Shown here: piece after piece, positions 7,421 to 15,400 of the stretch | Layout: every line of letters starts with the position of its first letter | How positions within the stretch are numbered: position 1 is the first letter of the stretch | Assembly: GCA_003166025.1 (NCBI GenBank) | Contig: PMWT01000086.1 | Span: forward strand, 1 to 40,644 | Length of the DNA stretch: 40,644 bases | DNA from: Acidimicrobiaceae bacterium | Lineage (GTDB): Bacteria > Actinomycetota > Acidimicrobiia > Acidimicrobiales > Palsa-688 | Direction: 5' to 3' | Notes under the pieces: generated by a model | The model's input: the letters and a program-made list of their open reading frames with translations, nothing else | The model's database searches: none | What the model was told of the DNA's origin: nothing | Program-made: the position numbers and the translations under genes

Positions 7421-8824
7421 CTAGCTTGCCTTCACCACCGCCAAGAGCTTGGTCAGGGAGTCCTTGGCATCACCGAAGAGCAGGATCGTCTTCGGGTCGT
7501 AGAGCAGGGCGTTGTCGACCCCGGAGAACCCGGGCCGCATGCTGCGCTTGAGGAACACCACGTTGGCCGCCCTGTCGACGTCCAGGATGGGCATGCCGTA
7601 TATAGGGCTCCCGGGGTTGTCCCGGGCCGCCGGGTTGACGACGTCGTTGGCGCCCACCACCAGGGCAACATCAGTGCTCGGGAACTGGTCGTTGGCCTGG
7701 TCCATCTCCATCAGATCTTCGTACGGAGCGTCCGCCTCGGCCAGGAGCACGTTCATATGGCCCGGCATGCGGCCGGCCACAGGGTGGATGGCATAGGCCA
7801 CTTCGACCCCTCGGGCCTCGAGCGCCCGGGCCAGTTCCACCGCCACGTGCTGGGCTTGCGCCACCGCCAGGCCGTAGCCCGGCACGATCAGGACCTTGCG
7901 CGAGAAGGCCAGGAGCGTCCCTATGTCCGTGGCATCGCCGCTGCGCACAGTACGGCCCTCGACCGCGCCGCCCGCATCGGCAGTGCCGGTCGGAGCAGCG
8001 CCGAACCCACCGAGCACGATATTGGGCAACGACCGGCCCATAGCGTCGCTCATCATCTTGGTCAGCAGTGCCCCCGACGCTCCCACCAGGGTCCCAGCCA
8101 CGACGAGGACGACGTTGTCGAGCACGAAGCCGTCCGCCGCCACAGCCAGGCCGGTGAAGCTGTTGAGCAGCGAGATCAGCACCGGGGTGTCAGCCCCGCC
8201 CACGGGGAGCACCACGCCGGCCCCGAGGGCCAGGGCCACCACGGTCAGCAAGATGATGGGTACCAGGTGCGGCGATACGACGATCGCCACGCCCAGGCCG
8301 ACCACGGCCAGCGCAATCAACCCGTTGACGACCTGTTGGCCGGCGTAAACGACCGGCCTCCCGGTCATCAGCTCCTGCAACTTGGCGAAGGCGACCATGC
8401 TGCCGGCGAAGGAAAGACAACCTACGACCAGGGCGAAAAGGACCTCCACCCCTTTCTGGGTGGGCACCCCAATGGGCAGGTCGTGCAGGTACTCGGAAAG
8501 CGAGATGACGGCGGCGGCGGCACCGCCGACGCCGTTGAAGATGGCGACCATCTGGGGTATGCCCGTCATCGGTACCTTGCGGGCCGTCGGGACAGCCACC
8601 AGGGCGCCGAGGCCCATGCCCGCCCCTATAACCCAGTCATGGCCCGGGGCCTGGACAAGGAAGGTGAGGGCCACGGCCACCACCATGCCCGCCACCCCCA
8701 CGAGGTTGCCGTAACGGGCATTGCGAGGAGAACTGAGGGCCTTCAAGGCCAGGATGAAACAGGCGGCGGACACCAGGTATACAGCGGTAAGACCATCCGC
8801 GCTGATGTGGATGGCAGCCGTCAT
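7421..8824 (-). CDS. pntB: NAD(P) transhydrogenase subunit beta
   Basis: A 467-residue subunit of the proton-translocating transhydrogenase, which moves hydride from NADH to NADP+ driven by the proton gradient. The N-terminal two thirds is membrane (domain II) with eight to nine helices, including VEVLFALVVGCLSFAGSMVAF and GRPVVYAGQQVVNGL. The C-terminal third is the NADP(H)-binding domain III, with VLIVPGYGLAVAQAQH, YAIHPVAGRMPGHMNVLLAE, VVGANDVVNPAA and VVFLKRSMRPGFSGVDN. Length is normal. It overlaps pntAB by 4 bases and is the last gene of the operon pntAA-pntAB-pntB. Confidence 0.97.
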   Translation of the reverse strand: MTAAIHISADGLTAVYLVSAACFILALKALSSPRNARYGNLVGVAGMVVAVALTFLVQAPGHDWVIGAGMGLGALVAVPTARKVPMTGIPQMVAIFNGVGGAAAAVISLSEYLHDLPIGVPTQKGVEVLFALVVGCLSFAGSMVAFAKLQELMTGRPVVYAGQQVVNGLIALAVVGLGVAIVVSPHLVPIILLTVVALALGAGVVLPVGGADTPVLISLLNSFTGLAVAADGFVLDNVVLVVAGTLVGASGALLTKMMSDAMGRSLPNIVLGGFGAAPTGTADAGGAVEGRTVRSGDATDIGTLLAFSRKVLIVPGYGLAVAQAQHVAVELARALEARGVEVAYAIHPVAGRMPGHMNVLLAEADAPYEDLMEMDQANDQFPSTDVALVVGANDVVNPAARDNPGSPIYGMPILDVDRAANVVFLKRSMRPGFSGVDNALLYDPKTILLFGDAKDSLTKLLAVVKAS

Positions 8825-9156
8825 GGTTTGTGGTCGCTCTTAGCCTCGCCCGCCGCGCCAGTGCCCTTAGGTTGCTGGCGGCCCTTGAACATGTCCAGCA
8901 TCCGGTCGGTGACAACCACGCCGCCCACAATGTTGAGGGTGGCGAGGAATACGGCCACAAAAGCCAGGGACGTCTGCATGGCCCCCTGGGCCTGAGAAGC
9001 AATCACCATCGCGCCCACGAGGATGATCCCGTGTATGGCATTGCTGCCCGACATAAGCGGCGTGTGCAGGATGCTCGGGACCTTAGATATCACCTCAATA
9101 CCTAAGAAAACGGACAGAACGAAGATGAACAACAGGTCTATTGCGTCATAGATCAT
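8821..9156 (-). CDS. pntAB: NAD(P) transhydrogenase subunit alpha part 2
   Basis: A 111-residue membrane subunit corresponding to the C-terminal membrane part of E. coli PntA, encoded separately as in many actinomycetes. Three hydrophobic segments are visible: DLLFIFVLSVFLGIEVISKV, AIHGIILVGAMVIASQ and SLAFVAVFLATLNIVGGVVV. The stretch IHGIILVGA next to PLMSGSNA is the family hallmark, and the final MLDMFKG is also conserved. It overlaps pntAA and pntB by 4 bases each, giving tight translational coupling of the three-part enzyme. Confidence 0.96.
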   Translation of the reverse strand: MIYDAIDLLFIFVLSVFLGIEVISKVPSILHTPLMSGSNAIHGIILVGAMVIASQAQGAMQTSLAFVAVFLATLNIVGGVVVTDRMLDMFKGRQQPKGTGAAGEAKSDHKP

Positions 9157-10289
9157 GCCTGAGTCTCCTCCAAGGCCTTACGCGTAGGCTCGTGGTGCAC
9201 CGAGCCCGCAACGACGACAGCGCTCTTGTCGACGATCTCGTCCGTGAAATCGGGAGCCAGGCGGCCTTCTTTAACGAGCAATTGCACTAAATTGGTCACA
9301 TTGCGGGAGTAGAAGAGGCTGGCGTGGGTGGGCATGCTCGACGCCAGCTCCGATGCGGCAATGATGTGAACGCCGTTGGAGTCGACCTCTTTGCCATCCT
9401 CGGTGAGCTCGCAATTGCCCCCGCTCGAAGCGGCCAGGTCGACGATGACCGACCCGGGCCGCATAGCGCCGACCATGGCCGTCGTCACGAGCACCGGGGC
9501 TCGGCGGCCAGGGATGGCGGCCGTGGTTATCACCACGTCTGAGGCGGCAACATGCGTTCCTATCATCTCCTGCTGGCGGGCCAGGAACGCCTCGGACTGC
9601 TCCCCGGCGTACCCGCCGGTACCCTCCTGCGCCTCCAACGCCAGTTCGAGGAAGGTTGCCCCGACGCTCTTTACTTCCTCCTTGGCCGCAGCCCGCACAT
9701 CGTAGGCACTGACAACGGCGCCCAGCCGCCGGGCGGTGGCAATGGCCTGCAAGCCGGCCACTCCGGCCCCCATCACGAGGGCCCGGGCCGGGGGGACCGT
9801 CCCGGCGGCGGTCATAAAGAGGGGGAAAAACTTGGTAAGCCGGCTGGCCGCCACCAGGACCGCGCGGTAACCGGCCACCGTGGCCTGGGAGGAAAGCGCG
9901 TCCATGGCCTGCGCACGGCTTATCCTCGGCACCAGCTCGAAACTGAACGCCGTCGCCTGGCGGGCCGCCAGGGCCTTTACGACGTCGAGATGAGACGACG
10001 GCGCCAGGAAGCTGAGGACCGAGATGCCGGAGGGGAAAATGCCCACCTCATCCAGCGTCGGAGCGTTGACCTTGGCAATGAGGTCCGCTCCGGCATAAAC
10101 CTCCTCGGCCCCCAGGGCCAAGGTGGCGCCCGCCGACTCGTAATCGTGATCGGTGTACAAGGCGGCGTCCCCCGCGCCGCTCTGGACCACCACTTCGATG
10201 CCGACGCCTGTGAGGCGCGCCAAGTCTCCGGGGACAACGGCGACGCGCTGCTCCCCGAGCTTCGTCTCTTTTGGAACTGCCAGTCTCAT
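9153..10289 (-). CDS. pntAA: NAD(P) transhydrogenase subunit alpha part 1 (NAD-binding domain I)
   Basis: A 378-residue soluble NAD(H)-binding subunit, similar in fold to alanine dehydrogenase. Visible motifs are the N-terminal MRLAVPKETKLGEQRVA, the dinucleotide loop ALVMGAGVAGLQAIATARRLGA, AYDVRAAAKEEVKSVGA, and IPGRRAPVLVTTAMVGAMRPGSVIVDLAASSGGNCE. ATG at 10289 is the first start with the canonical N-terminus. It is the first gene of the pnt operon; about 190 bases separate it from lsr2, and that gap contains a strong hairpin. Confidence 0.97.
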   Translation of the reverse strand: MRLAVPKETKLGEQRVAVVPGDLARLTGVGIEVVVQSGAGDAALYTDHDYESAGATLALGAEEVYAGADLIAKVNAPTLDEVGIFPSGISVLSFLAPSSHLDVVKALAARQATAFSFELVPRISRAQAMDALSSQATVAGYRAVLVAASRLTKFFPLFMTAAGTVPPARALVMGAGVAGLQAIATARRLGAVVSAYDVRAAAKEEVKSVGATFLELALEAQEGTGGYAGEQSEAFLARQQEMIGTHVAASDVVITTAAIPGRRAPVLVTTAMVGAMRPGSVIVDLAASSGGNCELTEDGKEVDSNGVHIIAASELASSMPTHASLFYSRNVTNLVQLLVKEGRLAPDFTDEIVDKSAVVVAGSVHHEPTRKALEETQA

Positions 10290-10327
10290 GGGCCTCCGTC
10301 CAAACAGGAAACCCTACACGACGTCAC

Positions 10328-10348
10328 TGACGGGCAGGAAACCCGTCA
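10328..10348. terminator. Small hairpin between lsr2 and pntAA
   Basis: TGACGGG (10328-10334) pairs with CCCGTCA (10342-10348) across a 7-base loop. It lacks an obvious T-run on either strand, so it may be part of a factor-dependent terminator or of the pnt leader. Confidence 0.3.
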
Positions 10349-10386
10349 CCACCCCACTGACCGGCTCCGTCATTGGCAACCTTCGA

Positions 10387-10422
10387 GGCATTACGGCCCG
10401 TGCCCACCCACGGGGTAATGCC
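10387..10422 (-). terminator. Strong hairpin downstream of lsr2
   Basis: Arms GGCATTAC plus CCCGTG (10387-10402, with a 2-base bulge) pair with CACGGG plus GTAATGCC (10409-10422) over a 6-base loop. It begins 57 bases after the lsr2 stop. There is no T-tract after it on the minus strand, so it is a plausible but not classical intrinsic terminator separating lsr2 from the pnt operon. Confidence 0.5.
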
Positions 10423-10478
10423 CGACGCTACGGAAGACCGATAAAGCGCTGCCGGTCAGCGAGAGGCAGGACGGCCGG

Positions 10479-10868
10479 CTAGCGGCGCCGGGCCCCTTTG
10501 GACTGGGCAGCCTCGTAAGCGGACCTGACCTCGCCGGGGATCCGACCGCGGTCTCCGACGGCATAACCCTGCGACCGCGCCCATTCCCGGATCTCGGCCT
10601 GGGACTCTCCCCGAGGCGTCGCCGCCGGACGGGCGGCTCGGGCGGTACGCCCGGTCGAAGCTGCGCGGCGCCGGCCCCGGCCGCCACGACCAGCTGCATG
10701 GCCTGCGTTGGCGAAACCCTCCAAAGCACCCTTGACCTCGTCAAGGTGCTTCTTGCAAAGATCCAGCGTATACGTCTTGCCCCCATAGCTGAATGACACA
10801 GATTCAGCTGCGGAGACATCTCCATCCTCCAAGTCGCAAGTAACGACAACTTGCGTGATTCGGGCCAC
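10479..10868 (-). CDS. lsr2: Lsr2-family nucleoid-associated protein
   Basis: A 129-residue H-NS-like protein that bridges AT-rich DNA and silences horizontally acquired genes. The N-terminal dimerisation domain covers residues 1-52 (ITQVVVTCDLEDGD; ESVSFSYGGKTYTLDL). A basic Gly/Arg linker follows (RGGRGRRR), and the DNA-binding domain at 88-121 contains REWARSQGYAVGDRGRIPGE with the minor-groove RGR at 107-109. I chose GTG at 10868, giving the standard MARI-type N-terminus; AAGGGG lies 7 bases before it. TTG at 10874 is an alternative. It is slightly longer than the mycobacterial protein because of the linker. Its likely targets include the decayed accessory regions in this window. Confidence 0.93.
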   Translation of the reverse strand: MARITQVVVTCDLEDGDVSAAESVSFSYGGKTYTLDLCKKHLDEVKGALEGFANAGHAAGRGGRGRRRAASTGRTARAARPAATPRGESQAEIREWARSQGYAVGDRGRIPGEVRSAYEAAQSKGARRR

Positions 10869-11096
10869 TGGCAATCCCCTTTCCGGTTGCCGGCCGCGGG
10901 CCTCCTCGCGGCATCAATAACAGGGTACTTGATACGCGCGCCAAATGACAATTGGGGGTGCAAGTTGTGCCTAACAGTTGTGGGTACCGACTTCGGAAGT
11001 CGACGCTAATAGCCCGAGGAATGACCGGCCTCTCCGAAGGATGGCCGGTCGTGCGCTCCTCGAGGACGGTTTTGCGTACTCGTACGAACTCGGTAG

Positions 11097-11169
11097 TGGG
11101 CGCTGCGGGCCTCGATCCCGCGACCTTCGCCTTGTAAGGGCGGCGCTCTTCCAACTGAGCTAAGCGCCC
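11097..11169 (-). tRNA. tRNA-Val (anticodon UAC)
   Basis: The minus strand folds as a 73-base cloverleaf: acceptor GGGCGCT/AGCGCCC, D-stem GCTC/GAGC, anticodon loop CTTACAA with anticodon TAC, T-stem GCGGG/CCCGC, and discriminator A. The outermost anticodon-stem pair (27:43) would be C-A, a small irregularity. No CCA is encoded. Confidence 0.93.
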
Positions 11170-11257
11170 GAGCGCTCCATGCTAGTGCTCGGTCGCCAGA
11201 AGGAACTGCCGCCCTCAACATGGCGTGGTCAGGAATGGTTGGTGCTTTGCGGGCGAA

Positions 11258-11644
11258 CTAGGCGGTCTTCAGTTGCGCAGCCTTGTACTCACGCCGCTGA
11301 CTTTCAATCTGGCTCTCGATCCGCAACGTTTGTTCGCTGGGTACCGCGGCAGCCACTTTGGGAGGCCGTCCCCGTTTTCGCTTCCTGGCAATGACCTCAC
11401 CGTCGGCAAACAGGTGGCCACCCCAGACGCCGGCCGGCTCGCGCCGTGCCAGCGCCCCCTGCAAACAAGGCACCACCAAACTGCAGGTGCTGCAGATGGC
11501 CTTGGCCAACTCAATGTCGGGGATCTCGTCCGAGAAGAAAAGCGCCGTCAGCGAGCCGGCCCCATCCCGGCATGCGGCGTCCACCCACGTACTCGTCGTG
11601 GGCTGTTCGATGTCGTCGTTCTCGTCCCAGCTGTAGGCGAACAT
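11258..11644 (-). CDS. whiB7: WhiB7-type WhiB transcriptional regulator with AT-hook
   Basis: A 128-residue WhiB protein. The four cluster cysteines are at 25, 51, 54 and 60 (C-x25-C-x2-C-x5-C), followed by the beta-turn GVWGG at 72-76, then HLFADGEVIARK and the basic AT-hook RGRPPK at 91-96. The combination of GVWGG plus an RGRP AT-hook is typical of WhiB7/WblC, which binds region 4 of the primary sigma factor and switches on intrinsic antibiotic resistance. I chose ATG at 11644 with AAGGA about 9 bases upstream; the longer open frame would start inside the terminator tail. The leader ORF and intrinsic terminator just upstream match the attenuation arrangement known for this family. Confidence 0.88.
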   Translation of the reverse strand: MFAYSWDENDDIEQPTTSTWVDAACRDGAGSLTALFFSDEIPDIELAKAICSTCSLVVPCLQGALARREPAGVWGGHLFADGEVIARKRKRGRPPKVAAAVPSEQTLRIESQIESQRREYKAAQLKTA

Positions 11645-11707
11645 CCTGCGTTCCTTTCGGCTTGGTTCTGTCGTGAATCGCCATATCGATCTCTGCTGGA
11701 CAAACAA

Positions 11708-11738
11708 AGAGGCCGCCGGGGGGTCCCCGGCGGCCTCT
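11708..11738 (-). terminator. Intrinsic terminator/attenuator in the whiB7 leader
   Basis: A perfect 14-base inverted repeat, AGAGGCCGCCGGGG at 11708-11721 and its complement at 11725-11738, encloses a 3-base loop. On the minus strand it is followed by TTTGTTTG. It lies 24 bases after the stop of the small leader ORF and 63 bases before the whiB7 start. Confidence 0.88.
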
Positions 11739-11762
11739 GGGCCAATCCTGCGAGTGAACCGA

Positions 11763-11951
11763 TCAACTCGGTAATCGCTCGCTTTGGCTCATCGGCCGTC
11801 CGGGTCGGTACCAACCGGACGTAAAGGAAGCCTCCGGCATGGCATTAATGCGGCAATTGACCCCGGCGTGATCGGTCGAGGTCAACGGGCGCGGCCCGGA
11901 AGGCTTGAGAAGGCGCGCCGCGGCCAACCCCGCTACTTGCTTGGTGCTCAT
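11763..11951 (-). CDS. Leader ORF upstream of whiB7
   Basis: A 62-codon ORF starting at ATG 11951, preceded by AGAAGGAGGT, which is almost a full complement of the 16S 3' end. The peptide begins MSTKQVAGLAAARLLKPSG and has no recognisable domain. It ends 24 bases before the intrinsic terminator that precedes whiB7. In Mycobacterium and Streptomyces, whiB7/wblC is controlled by an upstream ORF and a terminator: when translation of the ORF stalls, the terminator fails to form. The same layout here makes a regulatory leader peptide the best explanation. Within the ORF, CGCCGGGG (minus strand, 11868-11861) matches the terminator's 5' arm and could pair with its 3' arm as an antiterminator. Confidence 0.6.
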   Translation of the reverse strand: MSTKQVAGLAAARLLKPSGPRPLTSTDHAGVNCRINAMPEASFTSGWYRPGRPMSQSERLPS

Positions 11952-12151
11952 AGCCGGCTGACCTCCTTCTGGGCGCGCTCCGCCCGTCGCTCTAGTACTG
12001 CTCCCATCGCAGCACGTTCGGCGGGCAAAGTCAACCGGATTATCCGGCCGCGCCCTCCGCCCCACAGTGTCCCGGCCCGGCGCACGTCGGGGCAGGTCCG
12101 GGGCCGGTCCTGCACCGGGCCCCGGCCGGACGCCGCTAGCGTTGAGGGGTA

Positions 12152-12715
12152 ATGGCCGTCATCGATGTCGCCGGGTACGTTGCCGAGTTGAAGGACCACG
12201 CCGTGGACCACGGGTTCCACGTCCACGACGAACGGCATTTCGTCGAGACGTACTCCCTGCGCCAGGCGTGGGAAGTGGACCTGCACCCTGAGGAGGCGTG
12301 TAACGGTCCCCTGGACCTTCACCTGGCGCTCGAGGTTGACCCCCGGGTGCTGCTTTCCTTCGAGGACGCCGTGGTCGACCTGGCCGAAGGCGCCGACCCG
12401 CCCGACGACTACCACTTCCCATTGACGTTCACCTGGGCGCTGCCGCCCCTGCCTCACGGGCCCGACCTGCTACACCTGGCGATCGACCTGGCCGGCGTGG
12501 GCGGGGTCGACTTCCCGGTCGAGGCCTCGGCCATAGACAGCTACCCGTCCGCCACCGACCCTGCAGAGCGGCGCCTGACCGTCATCGCCAGGCAAAAGGT
12601 GTCCCTCGCCCGAGTACTGGCCGGCGAGGAACTACTGTGCGACAGCTTCGACCGCGCCCTGGCCGTAAGCCAGTTCCTGCTCGAGGCCGCTCCGGCGTGG
12701 ATGAACGAGGACTGA
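12152..12715 (+). CDS. Conserved hypothetical protein
   Basis: A 187-residue, strongly acidic cytoplasmic protein with no signal peptide or membrane segment. The sequence alternates strands and acidic loops (VDLHPEEACNGPLDLHLALEVDP; YHFPLTFTWALPPLPHGPDLL) and ends in a helical part with SFDRALAVSQFLLEAAPAW. I do not recognise the family. ATG at 12152 is preceded by GAGGGG. The gene is flanked by the divergent whiB7 leader on the left and the CAU tRNA on the right. Its stop codon lies in a short tandem duplication at 12707-12739. Confidence 0.78.
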   Translation: MAVIDVAGYVAELKDHAVDHGFHVHDERHFVETYSLRQAWEVDLHPEEACNGPLDLHLALEVDPRVLLSFEDAVVDLAEGADPPDDYHFPLTFTWALPPLPHGPDLLHLAIDLAGVGGVDFPVEASAIDSYPSATDPAERRLTVIARQKVSLARVLAGEELLCDSFDRALAVSQFLLEAAPAWMNED

Positions 12716-12739
12716 GCCGGGCTCGGAGGACTGAGCCGG
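12707..12739 (+). repeat. Tandem duplication at the stop of the 12152-12715 gene
   Basis: GAGGACTGAGCCGG occurs at 12707-12720 and again at 12726-12739, with a period of 19 bases. The first copy contains the TGA stop of the preceding gene. It is probably a simple slippage duplication. Confidence 0.85.
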
Positions 12740-12762
12740 CTCTTTCTCGGGCCGGGTTCGGG

Positions 12763-12836
<74 letters not shown>

Positions 12837-12929
12837 GTATGCCTCTGACCTGCTTTAATACCTTCGGCCGCTCCCTGGTAACACGCTTTGGGTAACTTTT
12901 GGGTAGCACTGGGCGGAGCCAACAGGGAG

Positions 12930-13396
12930 GATAGCGCCATCCGAGGGATCCTGGAACAGCGCGGCGCGGAAAGCTGGCGGGTTCGCGCCTACGCCGGGCG
13001 CCAAGACGGCAAGGTCCGCTGGGTACAGAGCGTTCTCTCAAGCCCGCCATCGGCTCGCTCCGGCTCGACAAGCTTTCGGCCCGCCAACTCGACGACTTCT
13101 ATAAGGCGCTCTCACGGCGGGGCCTCTCCCCGGCATCGGTGCGCCGGCAGCACGCCCTGCTGCATGCCGCCCTCGGCCGAGCCGTCAACTGGGGGATGAT
13201 CGCGTCCAACCCCCGACCGAGCGACGCCGCCGGCGCTCGTCCTCCGGACGGTCACCACTCCGAGCCTCGCAGACGTACAACGTCTGATCGCAGGTGCCGA
13301 GGAGGACATGGGTATGAGCGGCTGGCCAAGCGCCTCGACGTTGGGGGGCACCTTCACGAGCTGCGGCACTTCGGAGCGCTGTCCTGGGTACCGTGA
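12930..13396 (+). pseudogene. Decayed tyrosine-recombinase integrase
   Basis: Pieces of one phage-type integrase lie in order but in three frames. Around 12936-13032 the N-terminal domain reads IRGILEQRGAESWRVRAYAG then DGKVRWV. Around 13049-13215 another frame reads IGSLRLDKLSARQLDDFYKA, LSRRGLSPASVRRQHALLHA and ALGRAVNWGMIASNP, the core-binding domain. Around 13229-13311 a third frame gives PSLADVQRLIAGAEED. At 13317-13396 comes RLAKRLDVGGHLHELRHFGA, containing the catalytic H-x-L-R-H box. Compared with a full integrase of about 380 residues, at least two internal blocks and the catalytic tyrosine are missing. It lies beside the CAU tRNA, but on the tRNA's 5' side, so classical 3'-end integration is not indicated. 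Confidence 0.8.
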
Positions 13397-13405
13397 ACCG
13401 CGGCC

Positions 13406-13615
13406 CGAAGCCCTGATGACACTCACCCGCCAGCGCCGCCCGAGCTGGAAAGCACCCAGTAGTTCGCCGCGGCGAGCCAAGTCGTGGGCGAGGTCTTTGG
13501 TGATCCCAAGCATCTGGGCGGCTTCAGGAACGGAGACGACGTAGGGGTCGGACCGGGCGCTCCTGAGCGGCTCGGTACCGGCTAGAGGCAGATGGGCGGA
13601 CGTGCCCCATCCCAA
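13406..13615 (-). pseudogene. Excisionase-like helix-turn-helix protein, C-terminus lost
   Basis: The first 70 residues of a minus-strand frame carry an excisionase/MerR-like winged helix, SVPEAAQMLGITKDLAHDLA followed by RRGELLGAFQLGRRWRVSV. This is the usual DNA-binding domain of small Xis proteins encoded beside integrases. After about 13406 the frame runs antisense through the decayed integrase, so the natural C-terminus is gone. It is tail to tail with the integrase remnant, and both belong to the same dead element. The true start is unclear; the ATG at 13615 would add an unrelated N-terminus. Confidence 0.6.
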
Positions 13616-14161
13616 CTCACCGGTTGCCGACCACCTGCTGGCCGGGCCGCTCCAAATTCGTGGTCAACGATGGTAAGGCGGCCCCGGTGCCATCTCGGGC
13701 ACCACCATCGTGGTCGGCGCTAAGGGCCTGAGCCTGCCCGGGCCGCAGCAACCGCACGCGTGACGAACTCGTGAGCGGGGCACGCCAAGGCCGCCTTGTG
13801 CCCCGCGCGCAGGATCCAAGAGACGAAGACCAAGCCCGTCAGGGCGGCGCCGACACCGGCTGCGTCGCGAACAGCGTTTGCCAAGGTCCCATTGGCTGCT
13901 CCAGATCTGGGAAAGCGTTGGTCCGACGGTCAACCCTAGCGGGGTGACTAATAGTCCATAGGCTTGTGAGAAATGGATGCGTTCTTGGACTGTCCGACTA
14001 CCTGATTGCGGCGCGGTCAGCTCCGACCCTGAAATGGCGGGCGCCCTCAGCGGAAAGCGCTCGGCTTATGAGTCATCGGTCGGCGCAACGGCTTCGCTCG
14101 GCGGGTTCCGTCCTTTTACCTTCAGGTCCCTGCGCGTAGTCAGTATGGACCTGGCCGTCCA
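13616..14161. other. Gene-poor stretch inside the decayed patch
   Basis: About 545 bases without a supported gene. A minus-strand open frame ending at 13720 reads DAAGVGAALTGLVFVSWILR, which looks like one membrane helix. It has no ATG or GTG start and no family I recognise. Open frames on the plus strand (13977-14165) are not protein-like. Debris of the same mobile element is a reasonable guess. Confidence 0.4.
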
Positions 14162-14500
14162 CTAGCCGGCCTGTGCTGCGTGCGCTTCAAAGTTCTCGTA
14201 CAGGCGTGGCTCCCCGAGACGCTCTCGCTCGCGCAGCGCCGCCGGGCCCACCTGGGCCCACGCCCCTGGGGCCCACCAGAGGTCGTCCACAAGCTCTTTG
14301 TTGAGGACGCCGTGCTTCACGAGGGTGGCGACCGTCTCGCCAAATGTCAGCATCTTGCTAACTGACGAATCATTGGCCGATGCCGCTGCGGGATCGAAAT
14401 CGCTGGCAAAGAGCGCGCCCGTTGCCTCCACCAGGCCCATCTCCGTTCCCCAGCGAACCAGTTGCACCACCAGTACAGCATCGTTGTGCGTGGCAGGCAC
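14162..14500 (-). CDS. Conserved actinomycete hypothetical protein
   Basis: A 112-residue soluble protein. It contains VQLVRWGTEMGLVEATGALF, then VSKMLTFGETVATLVKHGVL followed by NKELVDDLWWAPG, and near the end GPAALRERERLGEPRLYENF. From memory this resembles a small family in actinomycetes annotated as hypothetical or DUF4760-like; I am not certain of that name. GTG at 14500 was chosen because GGGAGG lies 6 bases before it; the longer frame would start at 14536. It stands alone in the accessory patch. Function unknown. Confidence 0.72.
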   Translation of the reverse strand: MPATHNDAVLVVQLVRWGTEMGLVEATGALFASDFDPAAASANDSSVSKMLTFGETVATLVKHGVLNKELVDDLWWAPGAWAQVGPAALRERERLGEPRLYENFEAHAAQAG

Positions 14501-14893
14501 GTGTTCCTCCCTCTCGCTTGAACTTGCGGTCGGCAACTTGACCGCTCGTCGGCTGAGGCGCCGTCGTCACCTCGGAGCGTACACCTAGCCGGGCCTGGCT
14601 TTCCTTCCTCCGCAGCGCTCAGCGTGGTTGACGATGCGGCCCCTCGGCCACCGCCAAAGGCATCATCGACGCCTCCAACCTGAACGACGGGTAGCTGACT
14701 ACCGACGCCACCGTACGGGGATAGAGGCCGGTGCGAAAACGACAGCGGTGGGTCGCAGTAAGACACCGCGCAGACCGGGCCCGACCGTCCGCCCGTTGTG
14801 TGCCCTAAATGGCGCTAAGGACCAGACTTTGATGCAACGTCACATTTTGGTGAAGCTCATTAGGACATCGTCTTCCGGTCAACCGCTGACCAC
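14501..14893. other. Intergenic stretch without supported genes
   Basis: About 390 bases. It should include the promoter of the 14162-14500 gene. Open frames are present on both strands but are low in complexity, rich in Arg and Pro, and lack good starts. No RNA gene or strong hairpin was seen. Confidence 0.4.
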
Positions 14894-15076
14894 TTAGCCC
14901 TTCTTGCCACGCTCTACCAGCCACCGGAAGAGCGATACCGACGGCTCCTTGCGCTGAGCGGCTCGCTTTTCTAGCTGGTAGCTCTTTTTGGCGTAGCGAG
15001 AAGTCTGCTGATTGGCCGTGCGGTAGTGGACCATACCACCTGTGCTGAGGCTGGTGGCCTTGCGGATGATCCCCAT
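14894..15076 (-). CDS. Small basic hypothetical protein
   Basis: A 60-residue protein beginning MGIIRKATSLSTGGMVHYRT and ending in a basic helix (KKSYQLEKRAAQRK; RWLVERGKKG). The N-terminus resembles that of actinomycete SHOCT-domain or similar small membrane-associated proteins (MGLxRxTxSxGTxGxV), but no SHOCT tail follows, so this may be a truncated or short relative. GAGGGG lies 7 bases before the ATG, inside a hairpin at 15081-15099. Confidence 0.5.
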   Translation of the reverse strand: MGIIRKATSLSTGGMVHYRTANQQTSRYAKKSYQLEKRAAQRKEPSVSLFRWLVERGKKG

Positions 15077-15080
15077 GATG

Positions 15081-15099
15081 GGCCCCTCTCTGAGGGGCC
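15081..15099 (-). promoter_or_regulatory. Hairpin covering the ribosome-binding site of the 15076 gene
   Basis: GGCCCCTC (15081-15088) and GAGGGGCC (15092-15099) form an 8-base stem over 3 bases. On the minus-strand RNA the 3' arm holds the GAGGGG Shine-Dalgarno sequence, so the hairpin could mask translation start. Confidence 0.45.
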
Positions 15100-15357
15100 A
15101 ATTCTACCAGTGTGCCCGACCTTGCCGCGCTGGAGAGGCAAGTCTGGTCATTCGCCCCTAGTGGGCCCGCACAACATCGGCTAAACGGGTTCCAAAGGGA
15201 CAAACAGACGGGAACTGGACGAAAGGCGTCCCACGGCGCGTGCGGGACGCATTGTCGCTTGCCAGTGGGATGGGACCACCCCGTTGCCCCTCGACGCCGC
15301 CATCGGTCTTCGCCGCGACGAGCTCGAGCGGCTCAATGCGAGCCTGGAGCGCCAGAC

Positions 15358-15400
15358 GGGCCGCTCCGCAATGCTCAGGCGGGCCGCTCCGCAATGCTCA
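15358..15400 (+). repeat. 23-base tandem duplication
   Basis: GGGCCGCTCCGCAATGCTCA occurs at 15358-15377 and again at 15381-15400, giving a unit of 23 bases. The unit is not a multiple of three, so it breaks reading frames in a region that already looks decayed. Confidence 0.9.

Noticed and set aside
13664..13933. An 89-residue minus-strand frame and a neighbouring frame with one membrane-like helix ending at 13720
   Set aside because: The first is Arg/Gly-rich shadow sequence. The second (DAAGVGAALTGLVFVSWILR) has no ATG or GTG start and no recognised family; it was left as possible debris.
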